Counted from the first letter of the stretch, positions 52,317 through 61,965 are shown. The stretch is DNA of 64,000 bases from Paenibacillus marchantiae (GCF_028771845.1 NZ_CP118270.1:1736001-1800000), one strand, 5' to 3'. A program made the numbers and translations. Notes: generated from the sequence alone by a model not told the origin.

Positions 52317-53672
52317 TTATTCAATCGTTAAACCGTTTATACGTTCTGAGATGGCTCTTTTTTTATAGTACATGCCGATAGTCACCAGAACCACCATCTC
52401 GGATAGCGGAACGGCAAGCCAAACGCCAGTAACACCGAAGAATGAAGGGAGGATCGCAATCAAAGCAACCATAATAATCATCTCGCGTGCAGCTGTAATC
52501 CAGATGGCCATTTTGGCATTTCCGACAGATTGAAAGTACGTGCTCATGACAAAGTTAATACCCATGAACAAGTATGCAAAAGTAAATATTCGCAAACCGT
52601 ACACGGCGTTATCCGTCACGCTGGCACTGAAGTTCCCGAAGATTTGCACAAAATAAGGTGCGCCCAGTTGTACAACGAGTAATAGCAGGACCCCACATGC
52701 CAGAGCCGTTCTGGAGGCTAAACGAATGGTCTGTTTTTCCCGATCCATCTGTTTGGCTCCGTGATAATAACTGACCAAAGGTTGGGCAGCGGAGGCTAGA
52801 CCGAGAAATGCGAGCAGTACAACACCATGAATATAGTTCAAGACTGTAAAAGATGCCACGCCATCCGTGCCCGCAATCCGATCCAGTGAGATGTTGTGAG
52901 AGATGGAGAAGACGGACATGCCTAGTTCAGCAAGGAAGCTTGGAAACCCAATGAGTACAATAGAAGCCAGCAGTTTGGTATTCCATTTGAAGCGAGTGAA
53001 TTTGAGATTATTATTTTTTCTGAAAAAGTGAGTCAGCAACACAAGAAGCGCCAGAGATGCCGATATAATTGTACCAATCGCGACGCCACGAACGCCCCAT
53101 TCCAGTACGTATAACGTTATATAGTTAAGCACAATATTGGCTACCGCAAATGTAATCTGAGCATACATGGATGTATTGGGATTGCTGTCGTTACGAACAA
53201 AAATAGTGAGTGCATTCTCAATGGTGAAGACAAAACCGAACAACAGCATAATATTCATATAGTCCGCAGCAAACGGGAATGTTTCAGTATTGGCACCAAG
53301 GGCCAAAACAAGCTTATCTCTGAAAGTATATGCCGTATATCCGATAACCATCGTAATCAGCAAAATAATCGTAATGGATTTGGTGAAGATTTGTTTCGCT
53401 GTCGTGGGGTCCTTCTTACCCATATAGGTGGAATACAAGGTTGCCCCGCCCATTCCAATCCATAGCGACATAGCTACAAAAAGCGTATAGACAGGAGATG
53501 CAATCCCGATTCCCGCCAACGCTGTAGAACCCAGTTTGTGTCCAACCATAATGCCGTCGATAATAAAATTGAAAGCGATAACGAGCATCCCTAATATGGA
53601 AGGCACGAGGTAGCTTACAAATGCCTTACCTACAGATTGCCTTTCTAATGGATGCGTCCAATTTGTGTTCAT
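52317..53672 (-). CDS. MATE family multidrug/toxin exporter
   Basis: A 451-aa membrane protein with 12 helices, expelling drugs or metabolites by Na+ or H+ exchange. Typical blocks are SYLVPSILGMLVIAFNFIIDGIMVGHKLGSTALAGIG (start), GMGGATLYSTYMGKKDPTTAKQ and VLNYIHGVVLLAFLGLASAAQPLVSYYHGAKQMDRE in the second half. ACGGAGG precedes the ATG. Upstream are two TetR-like palindromes, so expression is probably induced by a ligand sensed by a TetR protein that is not in this window. Confidence 0.92.
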   Translation of the reverse strand: MNTNWTHPLERQSVGKAFVSYLVPSILGMLVIAFNFIIDGIMVGHKLGSTALAGIGIASPVYTLFVAMSLWIGMGGATLYSTYMGKKDPTTAKQIFTKSITIILLITMVIGYTAYTFRDKLVLALGANTETFPFAADYMNIMLLFGFVFTIENALTIFVRNDSNPNTSMYAQITFAVANIVLNYITLYVLEWGVRGVAIGTIISASLALLVLLTHFFRKNNNLKFTRFKWNTKLLASIVLIGFPSFLAELGMSVFSISHNISLDRIAGTDGVASFTVLNYIHGVVLLAFLGLASAAQPLVSYYHGAKQMDREKQTIRLASRTALACGVLLLLVVQLGAPYFVQIFGNFSASVTDNAVYGLRIFTFAYLFMGINFVMSTYFQSVGNAKMAIWITAAREMIIMVALIAILPSFFGVTGVWLAVPLSEMVVLVTIGMYYKKRAISERINGLTIE

Positions 53673-53690
53673 GATGACCTCCGTTAGTAT

Positions 53691-53776
53691 ACTGAATGTT
53701 CATTCTATATTATATTATATTATATTATACTGAACGTTCGTTCTGTATAATAACATGCCGAGAATTTGGTTGGCAA
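53691..53776 (-). promoter_or_regulatory. MATE gene control region: promoter, two TetR-like operators and a pentanucleotide repeat
   Basis: On the minus strand TTGCCA (53771-53776) and TATTAT (53747-53752) are 18 bases apart. Two related palindromic sites follow, ACTGAACGTTCGTTCTGT at 53729-53746 and ACTGAATGTTCATTCTAT at 53691-53708, centres 38 bp apart. Between them lies (TATAT) four times plus TATAC (53706-53730). The first site touches the -10; binding there and at the second site would block transcription. Confidence 0.6.
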
Positions 53777-53849
53777 CTTTTCCAAAAGATGATCGTTTAT
53801 ATGGTAGAGTTAATAGAGCATCTTTTATGACACGGGAGGGAATCTCTTT

Positions 53850-54584
53850 ATGAAGCAAAACAAATATGATGAAGCTGAGTTTTTCGGCAATTACAGTCAG
53901 ATGGCTCGATCTACCCAAGGGTTGGAGGCTGCTGGCGAGTGGCATGAACTGCAAACGATGCTGCCTGAATTAAAGGGCAAGAACGTATTGGATCTGGGGT
54001 GCGGCTTTGGTTGGCACTGTCGATATGCACGTGAGCAACACGCTAGTTCTGTGGTTGGCGTGGATTTGTCTGAAAATATGTTGCAACGTGCACGCGAGAT
54101 GACGGATGATCCTCAGATCGAGTACCAGCGTATGGCGATTGAGGATATTGATTTTGCACCCGGACAATTTGATGTAGTGATCAGCTCACTGGCTTTGCAT
54201 TATATCGAGCGTCTGGATCAGGTATACGCCAAAATCAATGCATGTCTTGTTCAAGGAGGTACGTTTGTCTTATCTGCGGAACATCCCATCTTCACGGCGC
54301 GGGCGGAGCAGGACTGGCATTATGGAGCTCAAGGTGAAATACTGCATTGGCCTGTGGATCATTATCAAGAGGAAGGGCAGCGGGTAGCGAACTTTTTGAA
54401 TCAGGACGTGGTGAAATATCATCGGACGATGGCGACTCATCTGAATGAATTGATTCAGGCTGGTTTTGTCATTCAACAGGTAGCCGAGTCCAAGCCATCT
54501 CCTGAGATGATGGAGCAGGTTCCCGGTATGCGAGACGAGAATCGTCGGCCGATGTTTCTGATGATTGCCGCGGTTAAGGCTTGA
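53850..54584 (+). CDS. Class I SAM-dependent methyltransferase
   Basis: A 244-aa methyltransferase. The SAM-binding motif is NVLDLGCGFGWHCRYAREQ, motif II SSVVGVDLSENMLQRAREM, and motif post-I/III PGQFDVVISSLALHYIERL and GGTFVLSAEHPIF. The last part (EILHWPVDHYQEEGQR, KYHRTMATHLNELIQAGFV) resembles the UbiE/Coq5/YcgJ-like group with a small-molecule substrate. The acceptor is unknown. GGGAGG precedes the ATG. It is divergent from the MATE gene, so the TetR-like sites might touch it too. Confidence 0.88.
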   Translation: MKQNKYDEAEFFGNYSQMARSTQGLEAAGEWHELQTMLPELKGKNVLDLGCGFGWHCRYAREQHASSVVGVDLSENMLQRAREMTDDPQIEYQRMAIEDIDFAPGQFDVVISSLALHYIERLDQVYAKINACLVQGGTFVLSAEHPIFTARAEQDWHYGAQGEILHWPVDHYQEEGQRVANFLNQDVVKYHRTMATHLNELIQAGFVIQQVAESKPSPEMMEQVPGMRDENRRPMFLMIAAVKA

Positions 54585-54761
54585 GCAGTAGCTTCGGCGG
54601 TATCAAAATGAAGTTTATGGGTTTTATACTCGATAGACCAGCGCGTTCAGTACATCTGGACTTTGCTGGTTTATTTTATTTTGTAGGAGAGGGAGAAGAA
54701 ATAAACCGTTTGGGAACCAAATCCGAATGGACGTAGTCTTATTAAGTGAGGTGAACATCAG

Positions 54762-55340
54762 TTGGACTATCAATATCTGGCACACGCTCAGACGATCGAC
54801 AATTATACACTTAGCAGCATGATGGATGAGTACGGGAACGATGTATGGAACTACGCGTACTTTCTGACCAAAAGTACAGAGCAGGCGGATGAATTGTCAC
54901 AGGAAGTGTTTATCCGGGCATATTCCGGGATCGCCCATTTTCGAGGAGAATGCTCATTGAAGACATGGCTGCTGACCATCACTAGGAACACGACATTTAC
55001 ATACCGGAAATCCAGATTTTTTCGCAGCAGTTTATGGGGAGAGACACTGCCAATCCCCACGGAACAGGGGAATACGAGCATGGGTGAGATGAAGCCTGAA
55101 AAATGGGTTCACCCCTCTGCCGAAGCCGAGGCGATCAGCAGGGAGCACATTCACGAAATCTGGGACATCATCATGGCTCTGCCGGACAAATTCCGGGAAT
55201 TGCTTTTGCTGCATCTGAAGTATGAGCTTAAGACGAGTGAAATTGCGGAAATGCTGGGCATCAGCGCGGGCACGGTCAAATCGCGACTGTCCAGAGCGAA
55301 GGCCAAAGTACGGAAACAGTGGGAGGAGCGAAGTGAATGA
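54762..55340 (+). CDS. ECF-type RNA polymerase sigma factor
   Basis: A 192-aa sigma-70 family protein of the extracytoplasmic type. Region 2 is seen in SSMMDEYGNDVWNYAYFLTKS, EQADELSQEVFIRAYSGIAHFRGECSLKTWLLTITRN; region 4 in DIIMALPDKFRELLLLHLKYELKTSEIAEMLGISAGTVKSRLSRAKAKVR. It probably directs an envelope-stress regulon. It starts with TTG at 54762 after GTGAGGTGA. Its stop overlaps the next gene by four bases (ATGA), coupling it to a likely anti-sigma partner. Confidence 0.92.
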   Translation: MDYQYLAHAQTIDNYTLSSMMDEYGNDVWNYAYFLTKSTEQADELSQEVFIRAYSGIAHFRGECSLKTWLLTITRNTTFTYRKSRFFRSSLWGETLPIPTEQGNTSMGEMKPEKWVHPSAEAEAISREHIHEIWDIIMALPDKFRELLLLHLKYELKTSEIAEMLGISAGTVKSRLSRAKAKVRKQWEERSE

Positions 55341-56590
55341 AACATATGGATGACGAATGGGAAAAAGTAGTCAAACAGGAGCCGTTTGCGGCGTCTCCTT
55401 TTACCGAGGAGCATAAACAGAACGTACTTCGTCAGGTAGCCTGGCTCAAATCGGGATCTGCACAGAAAATGAGTGATGTTGGGGATAAGTCCGCCGAGCA
55501 AAACACCCTGCCCAATCAACACAGACGCCGTCTTCGCTCCCGCAGAGCTGTTATTGCGTGCACGACGATTGCAGCCGTGGCAGCGGCGGTCATTCTCTGG
55601 AACGGACAGATTGTGGAGCCTGTAATTGAAAAAGTATATCCCACAGCAGCGCTGCAATATACCGATGATGCCGGCATGAGCCTGCTCACTGACAAGATGA
55701 AAAAGAATGTAGCCGTCACGATGCGAGACTATCTTGGCAAACAATTACGTATAACCAAAGTGCAGGACCTGCCTGTCTCTGGAAGAGTCTCCGTCGAGGC
55801 TGGAAAAGAAGGCGATGCAGAATATGCGTTGATCTGGCTTGATGCGGCAACAGGCAATCTACGTGAGGTACAGATGAGACGGGAGATGGCATCTAATGAG
55901 CTGGAGCATCGTTATTTGCGCCAGATTCCTTCACTGCTTCAAGGCATTGGTGGGGACCCTGCGCTCACACCAATATCAGCCAATCGATATGTGGGAATGA
56001 AGCAGGGCGAATTGGAGCCGAAATCGTATACTACACTTACGTTAGAGAATAAAAAAAGCTATGGAGAGATTATTTGGTTACAGGATGAAGCGATCTCCGT
56101 TTCAGGTGATCTCGATCCTGATCAAGTTTCCCAAACTGCTTTGGCAAATGCAGAGGATTCCATTGAGGCGTTTTCTGGCAAAACTGCTCCCGATCTGACG
56201 AGCATACACCGGACCAAAGATGATGAGAATGGTAAGGATACATTTACTTTTAATTTTGGAGATCGTTATTTTGTGCAAACAACTGAAGGAAAGTCAGGTT
56301 TAAGTTATTCCGTTATGAATGCGAAGTATAATAGAAAAGAATTGAATACTATGGAAGAAATGGAGGCTTATCATAAGGAACTGCTTGAAATGAAAGAATC
56401 CATCCTTAGGGAAAAGGCAGCACCTATAATCAAGAAAATATTCAATGTTGATCTTCAAGCATATAAACTCCGTCGTATGCCGGAAACGCTCGGAATCGTT
56501 TCATTTGAACTTGAATCTACCACAGATGCCTTTCAGATTGAGTACAATGAAGATGCTCGTATCACAATGATCAAGCGGGATACTCTCTAA
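55337..56590 (+). CDS. Single-pass membrane protein, probable anti-sigma factor for the ECF sigma
   Basis: A 417-aa protein. Residues about 1-70 are cytoplasmic (KQEPFAASPFTEEHKQNVLRQVAW, basic RRRLRSRRAV) and would hold the sigma-binding part; a transmembrane helix is at about 72-95 (VIACTTIAAVAAAVILWNG). The rest is extracellular and includes a PepSY/YcdB-like region with lytic-like alternation. No classical zinc anti-sigma motif (HxxxCxxC) is seen. The coupling to the sigma gene is the main support. The last 400 bases are visibly richer in A+T than the first part. Confidence 0.75.
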   Translation: MKHMDDEWEKVVKQEPFAASPFTEEHKQNVLRQVAWLKSGSAQKMSDVGDKSAEQNTLPNQHRRRLRSRRAVIACTTIAAVAAAVILWNGQIVEPVIEKVYPTAALQYTDDAGMSLLTDKMKKNVAVTMRDYLGKQLRITKVQDLPVSGRVSVEAGKEGDAEYALIWLDAATGNLREVQMRREMASNELEHRYLRQIPSLLQGIGGDPALTPISANRYVGMKQGELEPKSYTTLTLENKKSYGEIIWLQDEAISVSGDLDPDQVSQTALANAEDSIEAFSGKTAPDLTSIHRTKDDENGKDTFTFNFGDRYFVQTTEGKSGLSYSVMNAKYNRKELNTMEEMEAYHKELLEMKESILREKAAPIIKKIFNVDLQAYKLRRMPETLGIVSFELESTTDAFQIEYNEDARITMIKRDTL

Positions 56591-56650
56591 GACTTGATTT
56601 CATATGGTACAATCAATTTAATAGATGATTGGAGCATAAGGAGCATACCG

Positions 56651-57109
56651 ATGAAATATTTAGTGAGTTCATGTCTTGCTGGCGTAGCCTGCCGTTACAA
56701 CGGAACAGCGAGTCTGGATGCAAAGATTCAGGAGCTTGTGGAGCAGGAACAGGCAAAGATGGTCTGCCCGGAGCTGCTTGGAGGATTTTCCACCCCGCGG
56801 GAGCCAGCAGAAATTATCGGCGGTACGGGTAAGGATGTGCTGGCAGGTACAGCCAAGGTAATTGAGAAGAGTGGCAATGACGTCACGGATCTGTACATTA
56901 AAGGAGCCTATCAGACACTTGAATGGGCGCAAAAACTGGATGTCACCTGTGTGGTGCTTAAAGAATTCAGTCCTTCCTGCGGTACACAGATGATCTACGA
57001 TGGCAACTTTGCCAACCACAAAGTCGTGGGCGAAGGGGTTACTTCTGCTTTGCTGCGGCAAGAGGGATTTACGGTTATCTCGGAAAATGAGTTCATGGAA
57101 CAGTTGTAA
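56651..57109 (+). CDS. DUF523 family protein
   Basis: A 152-aa soluble protein of unknown function. Family blocks are YLVSSCLAGVACRYNG, KMVCPELLGGFSTPREPAEI, and the conserved CVVLKEFSPSCG. Conserved cysteines are present in the first and last blocks and could bind a metal or be redox active. AAGGAG precedes the ATG at 56651; an upstream in-frame codon at 56594 lacks a ribosome site. A terminator follows. Confidence 0.88.
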   Translation: MKYLVSSCLAGVACRYNGTASLDAKIQELVEQEQAKMVCPELLGGFSTPREPAEIIGGTGKDVLAGTAKVIEKSGNDVTDLYIKGAYQTLEWAQKLDVTCVVLKEFSPSCGTQMIYDGNFANHKVVGEGVTSALLRQEGFTVISENEFMEQL

Positions 57110-57148
57110 TTGTCGTAATCACAATAATCTCTGATACGAATTACAGGT

Positions 57149-57190
57149 AAGTCGCCTTGGGGAGCAGCAGATCCATGGCGACTTGTTTTT
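57149..57190 (+). terminator. Terminator after the DUF523 gene
   Basis: AAGTCGCC pairs with GGCGACTT across a 20-base loop, followed by GTTTTTTT. Confidence 0.8.
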
Positions 57191-57376
57191 TTGTTACAAC
57201 AGGGCATGCACTTGATTATCGAAAAAACCTTGTTAGAAATAATAGTTACTTTTATATACTAAGAAACATTATTGTGCGTACTTTTATATTTTGATTATAA
57301 ACTCTAAAATAATACTCAGGTATTCAAGTTCAGACCATAAACAGGAACATAAACAAGAAAAGGATGTGCAGATCAT

Positions 57377-58054
57377 ATGGAATTCTCGGCAAAAGCCATT
57401 ACGAAAGAAAATATTTTGAACGCTTACTATTTTCGGCATGCAACCAAACAGTTTGATGCTTCACGTATCATTTCGGCTGAAGATTTTGAGTTTATTCTAG
57501 AAACGGGACGGTTGTCGCCAAGCTCAATTGGTTTGGAACCATGGAAATTTCTGATTGTGCAGAACCCGGACTTCCGTAAGCGTCTGTCCGAAGTTTCTTC
57601 CGGGGCTCAGAAACAATTGGCGAAGGCAAGCCATTTTATTGTCATTCTGGCGCGGTCTGAGGCGAGTTATAACTCGTCTTACGCGGAATATATGCTGAAA
57701 GAAATCAAGGGCATGCCGGATGACGTATTTGAGCTGACCCGTGAAGCTTATGGCAAATTTCAAAAGAACCAACGAATGCTTGAGAACCCGCGTACTTTAT
57801 TTGACTGGGCGTCCAAACAGACCTACATCGCTCTCGGTAATATGATGACTGCGGCAGCGCTGATTGGTATCGATTCCTGCCCAATTGAAGGGTTTAGATA
57901 TGAAGACGTACATCGTATTCTGGAAGAGGAAGGTTTGCTTGAGGATGGACAATGGGATGTTTCCGTCATGGCAGCCTTCGGTTATCGGGCGGAAGATCCG
58001 CCACGCGAGAAATCCCGTCAGCCTTTGGATAAAATCACGCAGTGGATTGATTAA
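57377..58054 (+). CDS. Nitroreductase family NAD(P)H-dependent oxidoreductase
   Basis: A 225-aa FMN-dependent reductase. FMN-binding blocks are RHATKQFDASRIISAEDFEFI, TGRLSPSSIGLEPWKFLIVQN and ALGNMMTAAALIGIDSCPIEGF, with the C-terminal VSVMAAFGYRAEDPPREKSR. Such enzymes reduce nitroaromatics, quinones or flavins. It is followed by an ArsR-type regulator and a luciferase-like monooxygenase, so it might supply reduced flavin to the latter, which is inference. Confidence 0.9.
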   Translation: MEFSAKAITKENILNAYYFRHATKQFDASRIISAEDFEFILETGRLSPSSIGLEPWKFLIVQNPDFRKRLSEVSSGAQKQLAKASHFIVILARSEASYNSSYAEYMLKEIKGMPDDVFELTREAYGKFQKNQRMLENPRTLFDWASKQTYIALGNMMTAAALIGIDSCPIEGFRYEDVHRILEEEGLLEDGQWDVSVMAAFGYRAEDPPREKSRQPLDKITQWID

Positions 58055-58167
58055 GCTTATCAGTCCATGCTGGAACAAGTAAAAGAAACGGTCAGCACCA
58101 AGTTCTAAACGTATTCACTTGTATTTATTGGCAGGCCGGTTCGTTCGTTGAATTGGTCTGTTTGGTT

Positions 58168-58195
58168 TGCAAAATGAAAGAAAGGCGGTATAATC
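58168..58195 (+). promoter_or_regulatory. Promoter of the ArsR gene, probably giving a leaderless mRNA
   Basis: TTGCAA and TATAAT are 16 bases apart. Transcription would begin near 58202, the A of the start codon, so the mRNA would have little or no 5' leader. Confidence 0.6.
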
Positions 58196-58201
58196 TTACC
58201 C

Positions 58202-58513
58202 ATGGAACCTATACTCATATTCAAAGCATTATCCAACGAGACACGTCGACAGATTCTGTTGTGGCTCAAAAACCCGGAGCAACACTTTCCACCGCTGGAG
58301 TTATCCCAGCATCCGGATGCAGGAAAGAGCGGCATATGTGTTGGAACGATTCAGGTGAAGGCCGGACTGGCTCAATCCGTCATATCCAGCTATCTGCTGA
58401 CCATGCTCAAAGCCGGGTTGCTGATCTCTGAGCGTAGGGGACAGTGGACGTATTATCGCCGGAACGAAGAAACCATTCGTCAATTTGCCGAGTACGTACA
58501 GCACGAGCTATAA
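58202..58513 (+). CDS. ArsR/SmtB family winged-helix regulator
   Basis: A 103-aa DNA-binding protein. Start EPILIFKALSNETRRQILLWLK is the family hallmark, and the recognition region is ICVGTIQVKAGLAQSVISSYLLTMLKAGLLISERRGQWTYYRRNEETI. No metal-binding cysteines are clustered in it apart from one in ICVGTI, so it need not sense metals. Its reading frame is more ordered than the overlapping frame. It lies between the nitroreductase and LLM genes, and a palindrome before the LLM gene could be its operator. Confidence 0.85.
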   Translation: MEPILIFKALSNETRRQILLWLKNPEQHFPPLELSQHPDAGKSGICVGTIQVKAGLAQSVISSYLLTMLKAGLLISERRGQWTYYRRNEETIRQFAEYVQHEL

Positions 58514-58624
58514 GCCGGACGCCGAGACGGAAGCAAGAATGCAGGTGCAGGCGGGTATTCCGTCCGGATGTAAACGGCTAGAGGAGCAGCTCTGTGACAT
58601 CATTTTTTTGCGCTTTTACATCTA

Positions 58625-58638
58625 TATATCTGGATATA
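58625..58638. promoter_or_regulatory. Possible operator palindrome before the LLM gene
   Basis: TATATC, TG, GATATA form a perfect 14-bp palindrome about 40 bases upstream of the start codon. The ArsR protein next door is the obvious candidate binder. Confidence 0.4.
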
Positions 58639-58677
58639 CAAAAATAAAAATATGAACAAAGAGGAGAACTTTCTATT

Positions 58678-59712
58678 ATGTCTACCGAAAACACAGCTTC
58701 ATCCCATAAAAAACTTATTAACGACGTTAAATTGTCCATACTGGATTTGGCTCCTGTCGTAGTAGGTGCCACACCTGCGGATGCGCTTCGCAACAGTCTG
58801 GATCTTGCTCAGCACGCAGAGCGTTGGGGATATCACCGTTACTGGGTAGCGGAACACCACAACATGCCGGGCATCGCTTCTTCCGCGACCTCGGTTGTCA
58901 TTGGTTACCTTGCAGGTGGAACGAAGACCATTCGTCTCGGATCAGGCGGAATCATGCTGCCTAACCATGCGCCGCTTGTTATTGCCGAACAGTTTGGCAC
59001 GTTAGAGTCACTGTATCCAGGCCGTATTGACCTTGGGCTGGGCCGTGCACCGGGAAGTGACCGACGTACGTCTCTTGCTTTGCGAAAAGATCTGAACAGT
59101 GGTGAAGATTTTCCCGAATTGCTGGCTGAACTTAGAGCATACTTCGATGCTTCTGCTACATCGTATCACGCGCCTGTTCGCGCTGTACCCGGTGAAGGGT
59201 TGAATATCCCGATTTACCTGCTCGGCTCCAGTGATTTCAGTGCTCGTCTCGCCGGACAGCTGGGATTGCCGTTTGCTTTTGCCAGCCACTTCTCACCGGA
59301 TTACACCCGGATTGCACTTGAAACGTATCGGAGCAGCTTCCAACCATCCGATTACTTGAAGGAACCCCATGTTATTGTGGGTGTAAATGCTGTCGTGGCG
59401 GATACCGACGAAGAAGCAGCATGGCTTGGCACAACGATGCAGCAGCAGTTCTTGAATATTATTCGTGGCACAACCGGATTGGTGCAGCCACCAGCCGATA
59501 TGGAAGGCAAATGGACAGATCGTGAGAAAGCTGGTGTAGAGCAGACGCTAAAAGCAGCTGTGAACGGTTCTCCAGAGACCGTGCGTGGTCAACTGGAATC
59601 ATTTATTGCTCAGACCCAGGCGGATGAGCTGATTATTACGTCGATGATCTATGATCATCAGGCACGCCTGCACTCGTATGAGCTGATCGCTCAACTGGCG
59701 GGAAAAGCATAA
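58678..59712 (+). CDS. LLM class flavin-dependent oxidoreductase (luciferase-like)
   Basis: A 344-aa enzyme of the bacterial luciferase-like class. The sequence [48 protein letters not shown] and [44 protein letters not shown] is the MsnO8/YceB-like subfamily. It uses reduced flavin to oxygenate an unknown substrate. Start ATG follows AAGAGGAG. A terminator follows. Confidence 0.92.
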   Translation: MSTENTASSHKKLINDVKLSILDLAPVVVGATPADALRNSLDLAQHAERWGYHRYWVAEHHNMPGIASSATSVVIGYLAGGTKTIRLGSGGIMLPNHAPLVIAEQFGTLESLYPGRIDLGLGRAPGSDRRTSLALRKDLNSGEDFPELLAELRAYFDASATSYHAPVRAVPGEGLNIPIYLLGSSDFSARLAGQLGLPFAFASHFSPDYTRIALETYRSSFQPSDYLKEPHVIVGVNAVVADTDEEAAWLGTTMQQQFLNIIRGTTGLVQPPADMEGKWTDREKAGVEQTLKAAVNGSPETVRGQLESFIAQTQADELIITSMIYDHQARLHSYELIAQLAGKA

Positions 59713-59748
59713 ACAAAAGCATAAACTCAACAGCGGACGTGAACAAAA

Positions 59749-59805
59749 GGCTCGCATGCCGCTGACATATTAACGGTTTGTCTCTTCGGAGGCGAGCCGT
59801 TTTTT
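59749..59805 (+). terminator. Terminator after the LLM gene
   Basis: GGCTCGC pairs with GCGAGCC across a long loop, followed by GTTTTTT. The next 220 bases, up to 60028, hold nothing else I can name. Confidence 0.75.
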
Positions 59806-60028
59806 GGTAGGGAAATTATTCAAAGGAGTTGTATGGGGCAGAAGGTTCTTTTTAGGGTAAAATGAACTTACCGGTCTAATTTGAAACGGTTAAACAGCGC
59901 CATACGTATAAACTCAATGTGTTATACATATGTTGGCTTGTACAAGCAACTTTATGCGCAGTCAAGAAACATGCAGGTTTACAGCTTATGCTTTTGATAA
60001 AGGATACATAAGAGAGGAAGACACGCCT

Positions 60029-61189
60029 ATGGAGCAACCCGAGCAACCCCGCATTTGGTCGGATCGGTTTAAGCGATTTTTTTTGAATAATAAGTTTGTC
60101 CTTTTTCTGTTAATTCTGCTGCTGGTAGGACTGAACGTGATGGTTCTTACCAAAGTATCCTTTGTTTTGCACCCGCTCGCGGTGCTGATCAAGACGATTG
60201 TGCTGCCGATTATTCTGTCGGGTATTCTCTATTACCTGCTGAATCCGATTGTGGATGTCATGGAGAGATGGAAAATCAAACGTGGCTGGTCCATTCTGAT
60301 CTTATATCTGGCTATCGGGGGCATCCTGACAGTCGTGGTACTGGCCGTCATTCCGGTCGTACGTAACCAGATTACGAGTCTGATTGAAAATTTTCCAACG
60401 TACAGTGAGACGGTCAAACAGCAGTTTGAGCAGCTTACGGGCAGCAAGCTGTTCGGTCAGTTCCAGGAGACAGTCAATTTGAATTCTCAGGACTGGTGGG
60501 GCACGATTTCCCAGAAAGCCACTGACATTCTGAACTCAACCTGGAACAAATTGGGCGGATTCCTCGGAGCGTTCACCGAGACGGTGCTGTCCATTGTAAC
60601 GGTTCCGTTTATCCTGTTCTATCTGCTGAAAGACGGCAAGAAGCTTCCATCGAAAATTCTGTCTTTCCTGCCAATCAAGAGTCGTACAGGTGCAATGCAT
60701 GTGCTGGAAGATATCAATCACCAGATCAGTTCGTTCATTCGTGGACAGATTATTGTTAGCTTCTGCATTGGTATTCTGCTCTACATCGGTTATATGATTA
60801 TTGGTCTGGACTATGCGCTGATTCTTGCGATTATCGCATCGTTCACGAGTGTTGTACCGTATCTGGGACCTGCGATTGCGATTACGCCTGCGTTGATTGT
60901 TGCTCTGGTCACTTCCCCGGTGATGTTGCTGAAGATGGTAGCGGTGTGGACGATCGTGCAATTAATTGAGGGTAAATTCATCTCACCTCAGATTATGGGC
61001 AAAACGCTCAAAATTCACCCCATCACGATTATCTTTGTCATTCTGACTTCAGGTAATCTGTTCGGTGTAGTGGGCATTCTGCTGGCTGTTCCGGGATACG
61101 CAGTGCTGAAAGTATGTGTGTCGCATATCTTCAACTGGTTCAAGGAACGATCCGGTCTGTATGATCCGAAAAATAACAATCTACTGTAA
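60029..61189 (+). CDS. AI-2E family transporter (PerM/YtvI-like permease)
   Basis: A 386-aa membrane protein with about eight helices. Family features are [49 protein letters not shown], and the C-terminal half with [29 protein letters not shown] and [32 protein letters not shown]. Members export AI-2 or act as sodium/proton antiporters; the substrate here is unknown. The ATG at 60029 follows AGAGAGGAAG; an upstream in-frame codon at 59930 adds a non-family leader. Confidence 0.88.
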   Translation: MEQPEQPRIWSDRFKRFFLNNKFVLFLLILLLVGLNVMVLTKVSFVLHPLAVLIKTIVLPIILSGILYYLLNPIVDVMERWKIKRGWSILILYLAIGGILTVVVLAVIPVVRNQITSLIENFPTYSETVKQQFEQLTGSKLFGQFQETVNLNSQDWWGTISQKATDILNSTWNKLGGFLGAFTETVLSIVTVPFILFYLLKDGKKLPSKILSFLPIKSRTGAMHVLEDINHQISSFIRGQIIVSFCIGILLYIGYMIIGLDYALILAIIASFTSVVPYLGPAIAITPALIVALVTSPVMLLKMVAVWTIVQLIEGKFISPQIMGKTLKIHPITIIFVILTSGNLFGVVGILLAVPGYAVLKVCVSHIFNWFKERSGLYDPKNNNLL

Positions 61190-61256
61190 CCGAAGTGGGC
61201 AAGCCCGTAGCTAGAGCATGATAAACTTCTTTTTCTGGCAAAACGGTGCCCTAATT

Positions 61257-61307
61257 CAACAGAACCCCCGTCCATCGGCTAACAGCCGAGAGGCGGGGGT
61301 TCTGTTG
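61257..61307. terminator. Bidirectional terminator between AI-2E and metal-sensor genes
   Basis: CAACAGAACCCCCG pairs perfectly with CGGGGGTTCTGTTG, with CGGCT/AGCCG inside. Confidence 0.9.
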
Positions 61308-61329
61308 TGTGAACAGGCTGGCTTGATGC

Positions 61330-61701
61330 CTAGCCATGTTTAATATGTTGAAGCGTCTGCAGGAAAATCTGCTCAATGTGTGTATCATCCAGAGAATAAT
61401 ACACGGTCTTGCCTTCTTTGCGCCGCTTGACAATCCGCATGTTGCGGAGTGATCGCAGCTGGTGCGAAATGGCCGACTGTCCCATATCGAGCAGCACCGT
61501 CAGATCGTGCACACATAATTCCTTCTGCAACAGCGCATCAATAATACGAAGCCGTGTCGGGTCGCTGAAAGCCTTGAACCAATCAGCCATCTCGGAAGAG
61601 GTATCGCGATCCATGAGAGAAGCACGAATGGTCTGCACGTCAGCCTCTGTTCCAGAGCAGGCCGCGTCGCATTCGGCTGGAGCTTTAACCGGTTGTTCCA
61701 T
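61330..61701 (-). CDS. ArsR/SmtB metal sensor (CadC/CzrA-like repressor)
   Basis: A 123-aa winged-helix repressor. The HTH core is MADWFKAFSDPTRLRIIDALLQKELCVHDLTVLLDMGQSAISHQLRSLRNMRIVKRRKEGKTVYYSL. Metal sites are visible: N-terminal CDAAC, CVHD in the alpha-3 region (CadC has CxC there), and the alpha-5 D-T-H...H-I-K-H cluster (DDTHIEQIFLQTLQHIKH) typical of zinc sensors. Zn, Cd or Pb would release it from DNA. It is divergent from the P-type ATPase, whose promoter carries a suitable operator. The start is just beside a TTTCCTATCACC-rich 5' leader. Confidence 0.9.
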   Translation of the reverse strand: MEQPVKAPAECDAACSGTEADVQTIRASLMDRDTSSEMADWFKAFSDPTRLRIIDALLQKELCVHDLTVLLDMGQSAISHQLRSLRNMRIVKRRKEGKTVYYSLDDTHIEQIFLQTLQHIKHG

Positions 61702-61734
61702 TTCCTATCACCACCTATATTAACTCAACCTTTG

Positions 61735-61746
61735 ATTTGATCAAAT
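61735..61746. promoter_or_regulatory. Palindrome before the metal-sensor gene
   Basis: ATTTGA and TCAAAT form a perfect 12-bp palindrome about 35 bases upstream of the sensor start. It could mediate autoregulation. Confidence 0.35.
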
Positions 61747-61835
61747 GTTCTTCGATAAGCCTATTATATCCAAAAAACGTCTAAAGCGAAATGATTACTA
61801 TTAGCATATTCTGTATGAAAAATCAACCGGAATTG

Positions 61836-61899
61836 TTGACACTCATGTTTAAGCGTGCATATAATAGGGTTAACAAAACATATGAATGATTGCTCATAT
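61836..61899 (+). promoter_or_regulatory. P-type ATPase promoter with ArsR/CzrA-type operator
   Basis: TTGACA (61836-61841) and TATAAT (61860-61865) are 18 bases apart. ATATGA (61880-61885) and TCATAT (61894-61899) form an inverted repeat with a TGAA-N6-CTCA core, close to the TGAA-N6-TTCA of CzrA/SmtB operators, placed just after the transcription start. Confidence 0.72.
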
Positions 61900-61965
61900 A
61901 TTGATTTTAACGTAAAAATTACGAATAATAATATTGATTTACGTACTGCAAAGGGGAGAGTTCAC

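Noticed and set aside
54700..54761. ECF-sigma autoregulatory promoter (GGAACC ... CGTAGTC)
   Set aside because: The spacing is about two bases shorter than normal and the match is partial.
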